From a virus, in the IMG/VR virus record IMGVR_UViG_3300017753_000126, positions 1-22,204 of that record: a DNA stretch of 22,204 nt; one strand, given 5' to 3'. The notes below the pieces were generated by a model. The model had not been told where the DNA came from, did not search any database, and was given only the letters and a program-made list of their open reading frames with translations. Every line of letters starts with the position of its first letter. Position 1 is the first letter of the stretch. Shown piece after piece: positions 1 to 6,394 of the stretch. A program made the translations under genes and the position numbers.

Positions 1-210
1 CAAGGAAAACAAGGTATAACAGGTAATCAAGGTACTCAAGGAAGACAAGGTACTCAAGGTAAACAAGGTACAATTGGTCTTAGTGTAACAGGTGCACAGG
101 GTATTCAAGGAAAACAAGGTATAACAGGTAATCAAGGTATTCAAGGAAGACAAGGTACTCAAGGTAAACAAGGTACAATTGGTCTTAGTGTAACAGGTGC
201 ACAGGGTACT
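1..210 (+). repeat. Two tandem 105-bp repeats inside the collagen-like fibre gene
   Basis: Positions 1-105 and 106-210 are direct repeats differing at only two bases that I can see. Each unit encodes 35 residues of Gly-X-Y sequence including the block GTIGLSVTGAQG. The array may extend upstream of the window. Confidence 0.9.
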
Positions 211-984
211 CAAGGTAAACAAGGTACTATAGGAGCATTAGGAGATACAGGTATTCAAGGTATTCAAGGTAAACAAGGTAAAATTGGTACAACAGGTACA
301 ACAGGTAATCAGGGTACTCAAGGTAAACAAGGTACTATTGGTACAACAGGTACAACAGGTAATCAGGGTACTCAAGGAAGACAAGGTACTATTGGTACAA
401 CAGGTACAACAGGTAACCAGGGTACTCAAGGTAGACAAGGTACTATTGGTACAACAGGTACAACAGGTAATCAAGGTACTCAAGGTACTATTGGCCCAGT
501 AGCAGGTTCAAATACTGAAGTTATTTTTAATAATAGTGGAGTTGCAGGAGCATCAGCTGAATTTACTTTTACTACGGGTACAGGATTAGTAACTGCTCAA
601 AGATTAAATGTTGGATCATCAGCTGGAACAAATGGTACAGATGGTTTAATTAGAGCTGCAAATGATGTAATTGCATTTGCAACTTCAGATAAAAGATTAA
701 AAACTAATATATTACCAATACCAAACGCTTTAGATAAAGTAATAATGATGAATGGTGTTGAATTTGATTGGTTAGAATTTGAAGCTAATAAAACACAAGC
801 TATACATGCTAATAAAGGACATGATGTAGGTGTTATAGCACAAGAAATAGAAGCTATATTTCCAGAATTAGTTGATACAAGAGCTAATGGTTATAAAGCG
901 GTTAGATACGATAGATTAGTAGCTGTATTAATTGAAGCTGTTAAAGAACTTAATATTAAAATTAAAAATTTAGAAAATAAATAG
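1..984 (+). CDS. Collagen-like tail fibre with C-terminal Peptidase_S74 chaperone (5' truncated)
   Basis: The frame is open from the first base of the window to TAG at 984 (327 visible residues), so the N-terminus lies upstream. Residues 1 to about 167 are uninterrupted Gly-X-Y triplets rich in Gln, Thr and Lys, predicted to form a collagen-like triple-helical shaft. A short beta-rich segment follows, with the fibre motif around NTEVIFNNSGVAG. The C-terminus from about residue 229 is an S74 intramolecular chaperone. It has the conserved S-D-K-R-L-K start (Ser229 and Lys234 as the likely self-cleavage dyad), then GVEFDW, GVIAQEIE and the helical tail YDRLVAVLIEAVKEL. In this family the domain trimerises the fibre and then cuts itself off just before the Ser. 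The protein is probably a distal tail fibre or receptor-binding shaft. The next gene starts 3 nt downstream, suggesting co-translation. The S74 call is firm; which fibre of the virion it belongs to is not known. Confidence 0.88.
   Translation, partial: QGKQGITGNQGTQGRQGTQGKQGTIGLSVTGAQGIQGKQGITGNQGIQGRQGTQGKQGTIGLSVTGAQGTQGKQGTIGALGDTGIQGIQGKQGKIGTTGTTGNQGTQGKQGTIGTTGTTGNQGTQGRQGTIGTTGTTGNQGTQGRQGTIGTTGTTGNQGTQGTIGPVAGSNTEVIFNNSGVAGASAEFTFTTGTGLVTAQRLNVGSSAGTNGTDGLIRAANDVIAFATSDKRLKTNILPIPNALDKVIMMNGVEFDWLEFEANKTQAIHANKGHDVGVIAQEIEAIFPELVDTRANGYKAVRYDRLVAVLIEAVKELNIKIKNLENK
265..480 (+). repeat. Four tandem 54-bp repeats inside the collagen-like fibre gene
   Basis: Units begin at 265, 319, 373 and 427, with a partial fifth at 481. 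Each encodes 18 residues (six Gly-X-Y triplets) around TIGTTGTTGNQGTQG. Copies differ at a few bases only (for example GGTAAA versus GGAAGA or GGTAGA, and AAT versus AAC). The 54-bp period keeps both the reading frame and the triplet register, so copy-number change would lengthen or shorten the shaft without breaking the protein. Confidence 0.9.
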
Positions 985-986
985 TT

Positions 987-2714
987 ATGGCTTCAACATC
1001 ATTAACTTCAGCTTCTTTAAGTTCTTTAATCTTAACTAGAGGTTCAGTTACCGTAGCTAATAATTATGGATTAGAAGATGTATTTAATACTATAGGGGCA
1101 CAAGCAGCCCTTCCAGGTATTGCTGTAACTGGTAATTATGACTTAGATGATTTAAATGGGTTAGATAATTCATATGCTGCAAATAATTTCGCTACAGGTC
1201 ATTTTAGAACTCTTCAATCTCCTGCAGGTCAAGATGCTAATAGTAATATTTATTTTTGCAGTTATAATGGAAATTATGTAGCTAGAAGTTTTAAAAGTGG
1301 TACAACTACAATTTATAAAAATGGTTCATCAGCTGGAACAATTACTTCAGCAAGAGGTACTTTATCATTAAATTCATTAGTAGTTGGAGATAGAATATCT
1401 GGTGATAAACCTTTTGTTTTTTATCATAGTACAAATCCAGGTGTTCAAGGAGCTTATGGAGGATATATGGGTTATCAATTTGCTACAAGAATAGATAGAC
1501 GAACTATAACTTTTCATATTTTTAATTTAGATAGTGTTAATAGTACTTCATATGTTATATTATATACATCTACATCCGATGCAAATGTTACTTCTATGAC
1601 TTCAGTATCTTCAGGAACTATAACTGCAGGATCTTATGCTTCATATGGACCAACAGCTACTCAAGGAAATTATTATATTTTAACAAGTGGTTTAACTTGT
1701 TGTGTTCGTGGAGATTATCCATCGTCTGATGTTGTTATGATGTATCCTATGTCACAAGAAAATTTATATGGTTGGTTTTCTTCAAATGGTCATACTTTTT
1801 CAGTAAATAACGCAGAATGTGCAAGATTAGATTCAGGGGGAGGTGATGATATATTAGGCCGAGATGTTGATAATCAATCTACAACAATCATAGGCTCCTT
1901 AGGCACGGGTAATGGAAATACTTTTACTTCTGATGGTGTTTCTACAATAACAGGAGGAAATTATTTTAGTGGAGAAGCATCTGTTGTGTATAATTCATCC
2001 TTTGCAGGAACTGTTAGAGCTGGAACTATATTTGCAGCTGAATCACAAGGTGATGGTAATGGAACAGAAATGACATCATTTACATCAGCAACTGCTCATG
2101 GTAGAATGTGTGTAAGTGGTGGAGGTGCAGCTTGGAATGCTTTTGTAAAAGTAGGTTGGTCTGCATCTGGAGGAACAACTGCCTTAGTATATCCTGATTA
2201 TGGTGATGTAATAATGAGATTTAATTCTGCAGGAACTTTTCAAGAAGCACTACCTTTTAGTGGTAACAATACAACAGAACCTTACTTATCTTCAGCTTAT
2301 TTTGGAAACGGTTCAGGAACAGGAACATCAGCCAATGCTGGTGATTTTTTCCTATGCAATGTAGCAGTTCAAGGTTACCAAGATACAGATGCAAGTGATA
2401 AAGATGAAGCAAATATGATAATGACTAATGATGTTGACTCTATTACAGCAAATACTTATGTAATTTATGCACATACTGAAGAATTAGAAGGAGTAAGTAG
2501 TGCAACAGATGCTTGTAATGAAATAGGAACATCATATTCTCATGAAGTATATTCACCTGGTTCATTCGCTGATGGAAATGTAATTTTTAATGATGATGTA
2601 TTTTTTGAACCTTTTGGGGGTGGTACTAATTATTTTATATATTACTCTGGTAGAAGTAAGTTTAGTTTTCAATGTAGTGGTGAAGGAATAATATCAAATC
2701 TCGCTAGTTGTTAA
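987..2714 (+). CDS. Gly/Ser/Thr-rich virion protein, probable fibre-associated or adhesin protein
   Basis: A 575-residue protein with no family I can name with certainty. It is rich in Gly, Ser, Thr, Asn and Tyr and poor in Lys, and looks all-beta with many short strands and Gly-rich turns (for example SGGGDDILGRD and GNGSGTGTSANAG). This composition is typical of phage fibre tips, adhesins and decoration proteins. It has no signal peptide or membrane segment. It starts 3 nt after the S74 fibre gene behind an A-rich leader, and its TAA stop overlaps the ATG of the methyltransferase (TAATG). The position directly after a collagen-like S74 fibre suggests it attaches to, caps or works with that fibre. 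This role is inferred from composition and context only. Confidence 0.6.
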   Translation: MASTSLTSASLSSLILTRGSVTVANNYGLEDVFNTIGAQAALPGIAVTGNYDLDDLNGLDNSYAANNFATGHFRTLQSPAGQDANSNIYFCSYNGNYVARSFKSGTTTIYKNGSSAGTITSARGTLSLNSLVVGDRISGDKPFVFYHSTNPGVQGAYGGYMGYQFATRIDRRTITFHIFNLDSVNSTSYVILYTSTSDANVTSMTSVSSGTITAGSYASYGPTATQGNYYILTSGLTCCVRGDYPSSDVVMMYPMSQENLYGWFSSNGHTFSVNNAECARLDSGGGDDILGRDVDNQSTTIIGSLGTGNGNTFTSDGVSTITGGNYFSGEASVVYNSSFAGTVRAGTIFAAESQGDGNGTEMTSFTSATAHGRMCVSGGGAAWNAFVKVGWSASGGTTALVYPDYGDVIMRFNSAGTFQEALPFSGNNTTEPYLSSAYFGNGSGTGTSANAGDFFLCNVAVQGYQDTDASDKDEANMIMTNDVDSITANTYVIYAHTEELEGVSSATDACNEIGTSYSHEVYSPGSFADGNVIFNDDVFFEPFGGGTNYFIYYSGRSKFSFQCSGEGIISNLASC

Positions 2715-3271
2715 TGTATACTTTTTTAAAAGACAAAATTCTAGATGAAAGAAATCATGAAGTAATGATGGATTGGGAAACTCCTATTATGAAAGAACAT
2801 GCTAGAGTTGTAACTAAAAATGGAGGAGATATATTAGAAATAGGATTTGGAATGGGGATATGCTCTAGTTTTATACAACAAGCTAATATTAAATCTCATA
2901 CTATAATTGAAATACATAATCAAGTTTTTGATAGATTATTAGAATGGGCTAAAGATAAACCTAATGTTATTCCTATAAAAGGTGATTGGTTTAATAGTAT
3001 TCCAAATAAAAAATATGATGGTATAATGCATGATACTTGGGAAGATAAAAACTATCATAATTTTATTCCTATAGCTAAAAATCATTTAAAATCTAAAGGA
3101 ATAATAACTTATTATACTCCAACCCCAAAACAGATAATTGAAAATCAATTTAAAGATACTAACAGTAAATTAACAGTTACAAAAATTAATGTTAATCCTC
3201 CTACTAAAAATATGAATTATAAATATTTTGATAGAAAAGATTATTATTGTATTGAAATTGTTGTTGATTAG
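2714..3271 (+). CDS. GAMT/RMT2-like SAM-dependent methyltransferase
   Basis: A 185-residue class I SAM methyltransferase. I start it at the ATG that overlaps the previous stop codon (TAATG), not at the TTG six bases upstream. Motif I is ILEIGFGMG (residues 40-48). An acidic residue ends strand 2 (Glu66 in TIIEIHN). Motif II resembles VIPIKGDWF, and the post-I region is YDGIMHDTW (101-109). From memory, human guanidinoacetate N-methyltransferase carries ERWETPYM, VLEVGFGM, the phrase GVFQRL with DWA, VIPLKG and FDGILYDTY in the same order and spacing. The two GAMT acids that hold the guanidino group correspond to Glu22 (WETP) and Asp107 (HDT), both kept here. The family is reliable. The substrate could be a guanidino metabolite or a protein arginine (as for RMT2), possibly on a virion protein. 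The gene is coupled to fibre and structural genes. Confidence 0.85.
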   Translation: MYTFLKDKILDERNHEVMMDWETPIMKEHARVVTKNGGDILEIGFGMGICSSFIQQANIKSHTIIEIHNQVFDRLLEWAKDKPNVIPIKGDWFNSIPNKKYDGIMHDTWEDKNYHNFIPIAKNHLKSKGIITYYTPTPKQIIENQFKDTNSKLTVTKINVNPPTKNMNYKYFDRKDYYCIEIVVD

Positions 3272-3282
3272 ACGACTTTTTT
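3260..3282 (+). terminator. Weak candidate intrinsic terminator after the methyltransferase gene
   Basis: GTTGT (3260-3264) can pair with ACGAC (3272-3276), including one G-U pair, across a 7-nt loop, followed by six T at 3277-3282. The stem overlaps the stop codon. It is short, so this is tentative, but a late-type element follows within 3 nt, which fits an end-of-unit signal. Confidence 0.4.
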
Positions 3283-3284
3283 CT

Positions 3285-3300
3285 ATATTTATAATAAAAT
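3285..3300 (+). promoter_or_regulatory. Candidate late promoter element, upstream of gp13-like gene
   Basis: ATATTTATAATAAAAT, identical to the elements at 6365 and 10391. It begins 23 nt before the ATG at 3308. It contains TATAAT on the + strand, and TATTTATA, the reverse complement of the T4 late consensus TATAAATA. Confidence 0.6.
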
Positions 3301-3307
3301 TATAATT

Positions 3308-4465
3308 ATGGCTGTAATCCCAATTTATCCTGGTTCATCATCTTTTTTTCCTGGAGATACACCTTTTGGATTTTATGATAATCAATATGATTTCCAAACA
3401 GATGCTGATAGAGTAGTAACATATGTTGCAAGAAGATTAGGTTATCCTATAATGGATGTTGAATTACAAGATTTAAATTTTTATGCTGCATTTGAAGATG
3501 CAGTTACAACTTATGGTAATGAATTATACGCTTATAAAGTAAGAGAAAACTATTTATCTATTGAAGGATCCCCAACAGCATCTAATTTAAACCATGAATT
3601 AATAACTCCTAATTTTGCTAGTGTAGTAAGATACTCAGAACAATATGGAGAAGAAGCAGGTACTGGAGGTACTACAACTTGGTATTCAGGATCTATTCCT
3701 GTTACGGCTGGTCAACAAGATTATAATTTAAAAACATGGGCATCAGCTTCTTTGGGATTAGATAATAAAGATTTTATTGAAGTAAAAAGAGTATTTTTTG
3801 AAGCAACCCCAGCAATTGTTAAATTCTTTGATCCTTATGCTGGTACAGGTACAGGAATAATGAATATGATGGATTCTTTTGGATGGGGAAATTATTCTCC
3901 TGCAACTAATTTTTTATTAATGCCTCTTAATTTTGACATTGCAAAAATTCAAGCAATAGAAATGAGTGATACAGTTAGAAGATCACAATTTTCATTCGAA
4001 TTAATTAATAATAATTTAAGAATATTTCCAATACCTCAAAATAGTGGACATTTAAACATACAATATATAAAATTATCAGAAAGAAATGATCCTATATCAA
4101 AATATCCTAGAGGACAATATAATGTAACTAATGTTTCAAATGTTAATTATTGTAATCCTGATTATTGTCAGATAAATTCTATAGGTAGAAGTTGGATATT
4201 TGATTACACATTAGCTGTATGTAAAGAAATATTAGGATATATTAGGGGTAAATATTCACAAGTACCAATTCCTGGAGCAGAAACAACATTAAACCAACAA
4301 GATTTATTATCAGCTGCCTCAGATGAAAAATTAGCATTAATTACAAGATTAAGAGAATATTTTGATGAAACATCAAGAAGTAATTTATTAGCAGTTAAAG
4401 CAGCAGAGGCAGAATCGTTACAAAAAATAGAAGCAGCAGTACCTTACCCAATTTATATAGGATAA
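3308..4465 (+). CDS. 13: T4 gp13-like neck protein
   Basis: A 385-residue neck (head-tail connector) protein, longer than T4 gp13 (309 residues). The N-terminal part has the family pattern VTYVARRLGYPIMDVEL, then a helix ending in AFEDAVTTYGNELY (residues about 37-74), matching gp13's RRLG-PI-VEL and LELYGEY. The C-terminal part has a conserved helix, WIFDYTLAVCKEILG, and a hydrophobic end (YPIYIG) like gp13's. A long Ala/Glu-rich helix (about 325-375) precedes it. In T4, gp13 and gp14 form the neck that joins the portal to the tail. The gene follows a late-type element and is separated by 1 nt from the gp14-like gene. The order gp13-gp14-gp15 matches T4, which supports the call. Confidence 0.75.
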   Translation: MAVIPIYPGSSSFFPGDTPFGFYDNQYDFQTDADRVVTYVARRLGYPIMDVELQDLNFYAAFEDAVTTYGNELYAYKVRENYLSIEGSPTASNLNHELITPNFASVVRYSEQYGEEAGTGGTTTWYSGSIPVTAGQQDYNLKTWASASLGLDNKDFIEVKRVFFEATPAIVKFFDPYAGTGTGIMNMMDSFGWGNYSPATNFLLMPLNFDIAKIQAIEMSDTVRRSQFSFELINNNLRIFPIPQNSGHLNIQYIKLSERNDPISKYPRGQYNVTNVSNVNYCNPDYCQINSIGRSWIFDYTLAVCKEILGYIRGKYSQVPIPGAETTLNQQDLLSAASDEKLALITRLREYFDETSRSNLLAVKAAEAESLQKIEAAVPYPIYIG

Positions 4466-4466
4466 T

Positions 4467-5042
4467 ATGGCATTATTTGGAGGAGCAAGAGACGTAAGTA
4501 TGTTTAGAGGAATTAGTAGAGAACTAATGTGGGATATTATTGTTCAAGAATGCGCTCTTTATAAATTTAGGTTAGAAGAAACTAATGTTAATATTTATGG
4601 TGAAGCTGCTGAAGAAAAATACTATGAAGCTCCAATGTTACTTAATGTATTAATTGATAGACAAGATCAAAATTTCCCTGAATCTGATTTAGGAGTTAAT
4701 TTTACAGGAGGACGTACATTTAGATTTTTAAGAGATGATTTAGCAGGAGTAAAAGGTAATAGAACAGGTAATATAGGAGTAATTGTTCCTGAAGTTGGTG
4801 ATATTATATGGTATGAAAATGGGTACTATGAAATATATAAATTAATAAACAACCAATTATTTGTAGGTAAAGACCCAGATTATCCTAACCAAGATGATAA
4901 TGGTAATAATCCATATGGTAATTATGATTTAGCTAGTTTTGGTTATGATGTATCTATAATAGCAGAAGCACATTATGTACCAGCAGATAGAGTAGGAATT
5001 TCACAAGAAAGATTAATATCAAGTATAAAACATGTCAAATAG
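4467..5042 (+). CDS. 14: T4 gp14-like neck protein
   Basis: A 191-residue soluble protein, shorter than T4 gp14 (256 residues). The N-terminal helix (ELMWDIIVQECALYKFRLEE) leads to a beta-rich body containing EVGDIIWYENGYYEIYKL, which resembles the region of gp14-type connector proteins where a protein-binding strand pair follows a GD-(I/L)-(I/V)-(W/Y) turn. It would form the neck ring with the gp13-like protein just upstream. The start codon follows the previous stop by 1 nt, and its 3' end overlaps the gp15-like gene by 11 nt, so the three are probably translationally coupled. Sequence similarity to T4 gp14 itself is weak; position carries much of the call. Confidence 0.65.
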   Translation: MALFGGARDVSMFRGISRELMWDIIVQECALYKFRLEETNVNIYGEAAEEKYYEAPMLLNVLIDRQDQNFPESDLGVNFTGGRTFRFLRDDLAGVKGNRTGNIGVIVPEVGDIIWYENGYYEIYKLINNQLFVGKDPDYPNQDDNGNNPYGNYDLASFGYDVSIIAEAHYVPADRVGISQERLISSIKHVK

Positions 5043-6021
5043 GGGAAGAAAAGTAATACCAAAAACTCAAAAAGAAATAAGTAAGGGGATGCATACCCCT
5101 TATTCTAAAGAAATAGGTAATCCTAATAACGCTTCATATCAAATTACTGATAGAAGTAATCAGGTTTCTTTTAAGGGAGACACTGTAAAACCTTTTACAG
5201 TTGGGTTATATGATATAGATGAAACTATACTTTATTATTTTAATAATGTAATTAAACCTACAGTTATTCAAAATGGTAAAAGAATAGAAGTTCCTGTAAT
5301 ATATGCTGATTCTGAAAGATGGAATCAAATTCAAAAAAATGGTTATTTTAGAGATAAAAAAGGAAGAATAATGATGCCTTTAATTACTTTTAAAAGAACT
5401 AATATAGAAAAAAATAGAACAGTTACTAATAAATTAGATGCTAATTTTCCTAATAATTATAGGGTATATGAAAAATCTTATAGCTCTAATAACACTTATG
5501 ATAAATTTAATATATTAAATAATAGAAGACCTACTAAAAATATGTATGCAGTTGTAGTTCCTGATTATGTAACATTAAATTATGATTGTATAATTTCAAC
5601 ATATTATATGGAACAAATGAATGGTATAGTAGAAGCTATCAATTATGCATCAGATTCTTATTGGGGAAATCCTGAAAGATATCAATTTAGAGCAAGAATA
5701 GATTCTGTTGCAACTAACATTGATATGCCTGCAGATAATGATAGATTAGTTAAAAGTACATTTAGTATAAAAATGTATGGTTATATAGTACCTAATATAC
5801 TTCAAAAAGATTTATCATCAATAAAAAAATATAATTCAAAAGCTAAAATTTCTTTTAACCCTGAGATGGTAAGTAATATAAATGAAGTAGAATCTTCTCC
5901 ACCTAATAGAACAAATATACCTCATGGGGATTATGTAGGGTTTGTTGATCCACCATCAACAAGAGAACCTTCTAATAGAATTAATACTAATAGAGTACCC
6001 CCATCTCCTCCACCAGAGTAA
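5032..6021 (+). CDS. 15: T4 gp15-like tail terminator / sheath stabiliser
   Basis: A 329-residue protein resembling T4 gp15 (272 residues), the hexamer that caps the tube and sheath and docks the tail to the neck. Shared features include an opening motif ETILYYFNNVIKPT and the strand VPVIYADSERWNQIQKNG (gp15: VPITYASKEHF). A central segment YDCIISTYYMEQMNGIVEAINY corresponds to the gp15 helix YELSIFTRYEDDMFQIVEQI. A late strand TFSIKMYGYIVP precedes a Pro-rich tail ending PPSPPPE, also a gp15 trait. The N-terminal 40 residues are extra and basic. It overlaps the gp14-like gene by 11 nt and completes the T4 gene order 13-14-15. Confidence 0.75.
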   Translation: MSNRGRKVIPKTQKEISKGMHTPYSKEIGNPNNASYQITDRSNQVSFKGDTVKPFTVGLYDIDETILYYFNNVIKPTVIQNGKRIEVPVIYADSERWNQIQKNGYFRDKKGRIMMPLITFKRTNIEKNRTVTNKLDANFPNNYRVYEKSYSSNNTYDKFNILNNRRPTKNMYAVVVPDYVTLNYDCIISTYYMEQMNGIVEAINYASDSYWGNPERYQFRARIDSVATNIDMPADNDRLVKSTFSIKMYGYIVPNILQKDLSSIKKYNSKAKISFNPEMVSNINEVESSPPNRTNIPHGDYVGFVDPPSTREPSNRINTNRVPPSPPPE

Positions 6022-6042
6022 TTAATTTTAAATAAAAACTTA

Positions 6043-6058
6043 ATATGTATAATTGATA
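6043..6058 (+). promoter_or_regulatory. Degenerate late promoter element upstream of small coiled-coil gene
   Basis: ATATGTATAATTGATA shares the core ATATKTATAAY with the other elements, but its A-rich 3' half is weaker. It begins 50 nt before the ATG at 6093, within the 71-nt gap after the gp15-like gene. Confidence 0.4.
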
Positions 6059-6092
6059 ATAAGTTTAAAATATTAATCTAAAAATAAAAGTA

Positions 6093-6347
6093 ATGTCAGA
6101 AGAAAAAGTTTTATCTCAAGAAGAAATTGATAATATAAAAAAGATAAGAGAAGATTTTCAAACTTTAGTAGAAAATGTAGGAGATGTAGAAGTAGCAATG
6201 ATGAATCTCAATATTAAAAAGAAAAATTATACAAAAGATTTAGAAAAAATTCAACAAAAAGAACAAAAAATAGCTGAAGAATTAGAAAAAAAATATGGTA
6301 AAGGAAATATTTCTTTAGAAACTGGAAAGTTTACCCCAATTGGGTAG
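6093..6347 (+). CDS. Small coiled-coil protein between gp15-like and sheath genes
   Basis: An 84-residue protein of unknown family. Residues 8 to about 68 are a nearly continuous charged helix with heptad-like spacing of Ile, Leu and Met (VLSQEEIDNIKKIREDF, then KKKNYTKDLEKIQQKEQKI), so a coiled coil is likely. A short non-helical tail follows (GNISLETGKFTPIG). It occupies the place where T4 carries the terminase genes 16 and 17, between 15 and 18. Its position in the tail block suggests a small assembly factor or chaperone; that is inference. It is preceded by a degenerate late element and followed by a candidate terminator. Confidence 0.7.
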   Translation: MSEEKVLSQEEIDNIKKIREDFQTLVENVGDVEVAMMNLNIKKKNYTKDLEKIQQKEQKIAEELEKKYGKGNISLETGKFTPIG

Positions 6348-6351
6348 TTTT
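6332..6351 (+). terminator. Candidate weak intrinsic terminator before the sheath gene
   Basis: TACCC (6332-6336) pairs with GGGTA (6342-6346) over a 5-nt loop, followed by four T at 6348-6351. The inner part is a perfect palindrome (CCCAATTGGG). It overlaps the stop codon of the coiled-coil gene, and a late element follows at 6365. The short T-tract makes this tentative. Confidence 0.4.
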
Positions 6352-6364
6352 AAGAAAAAATATA

Positions 6365-6380
6365 ATATTTATAATAAAAT
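6365..6380 (+). promoter_or_regulatory. Candidate late promoter element upstream of tail sheath gene
   Basis: ATATTTATAATAAAAT, beginning 30 nt before the sheath ATG at 6395. Identical in all 16 positions to the elements at 3285 and 10391. The leader after it is A-rich with no GGAG. Confidence 0.65.
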
Positions 6381-6394
6381 AAAATAACATAAAA

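Noticed and set aside
1-500. Regular direct repeats that could be taken for a CRISPR array
   Set aside because: The repeats are contiguous, in frame and encode Gly-X-Y collagen triplets; there are no unique spacers.
238-502. Open frames on both strands with Cys/Thr-rich or Val/Gln-rich repeated products
   Set aside because: They are shadows of the repeat array; the real frame is the Gly-X-Y frame that runs into the S74 domain.
2708-2713. TTG start for the methyltransferase gene
   Set aside because: The ATG at 2714 overlaps the preceding stop (TAATG), the arrangement used at 18780 too, and the added residues are just two.
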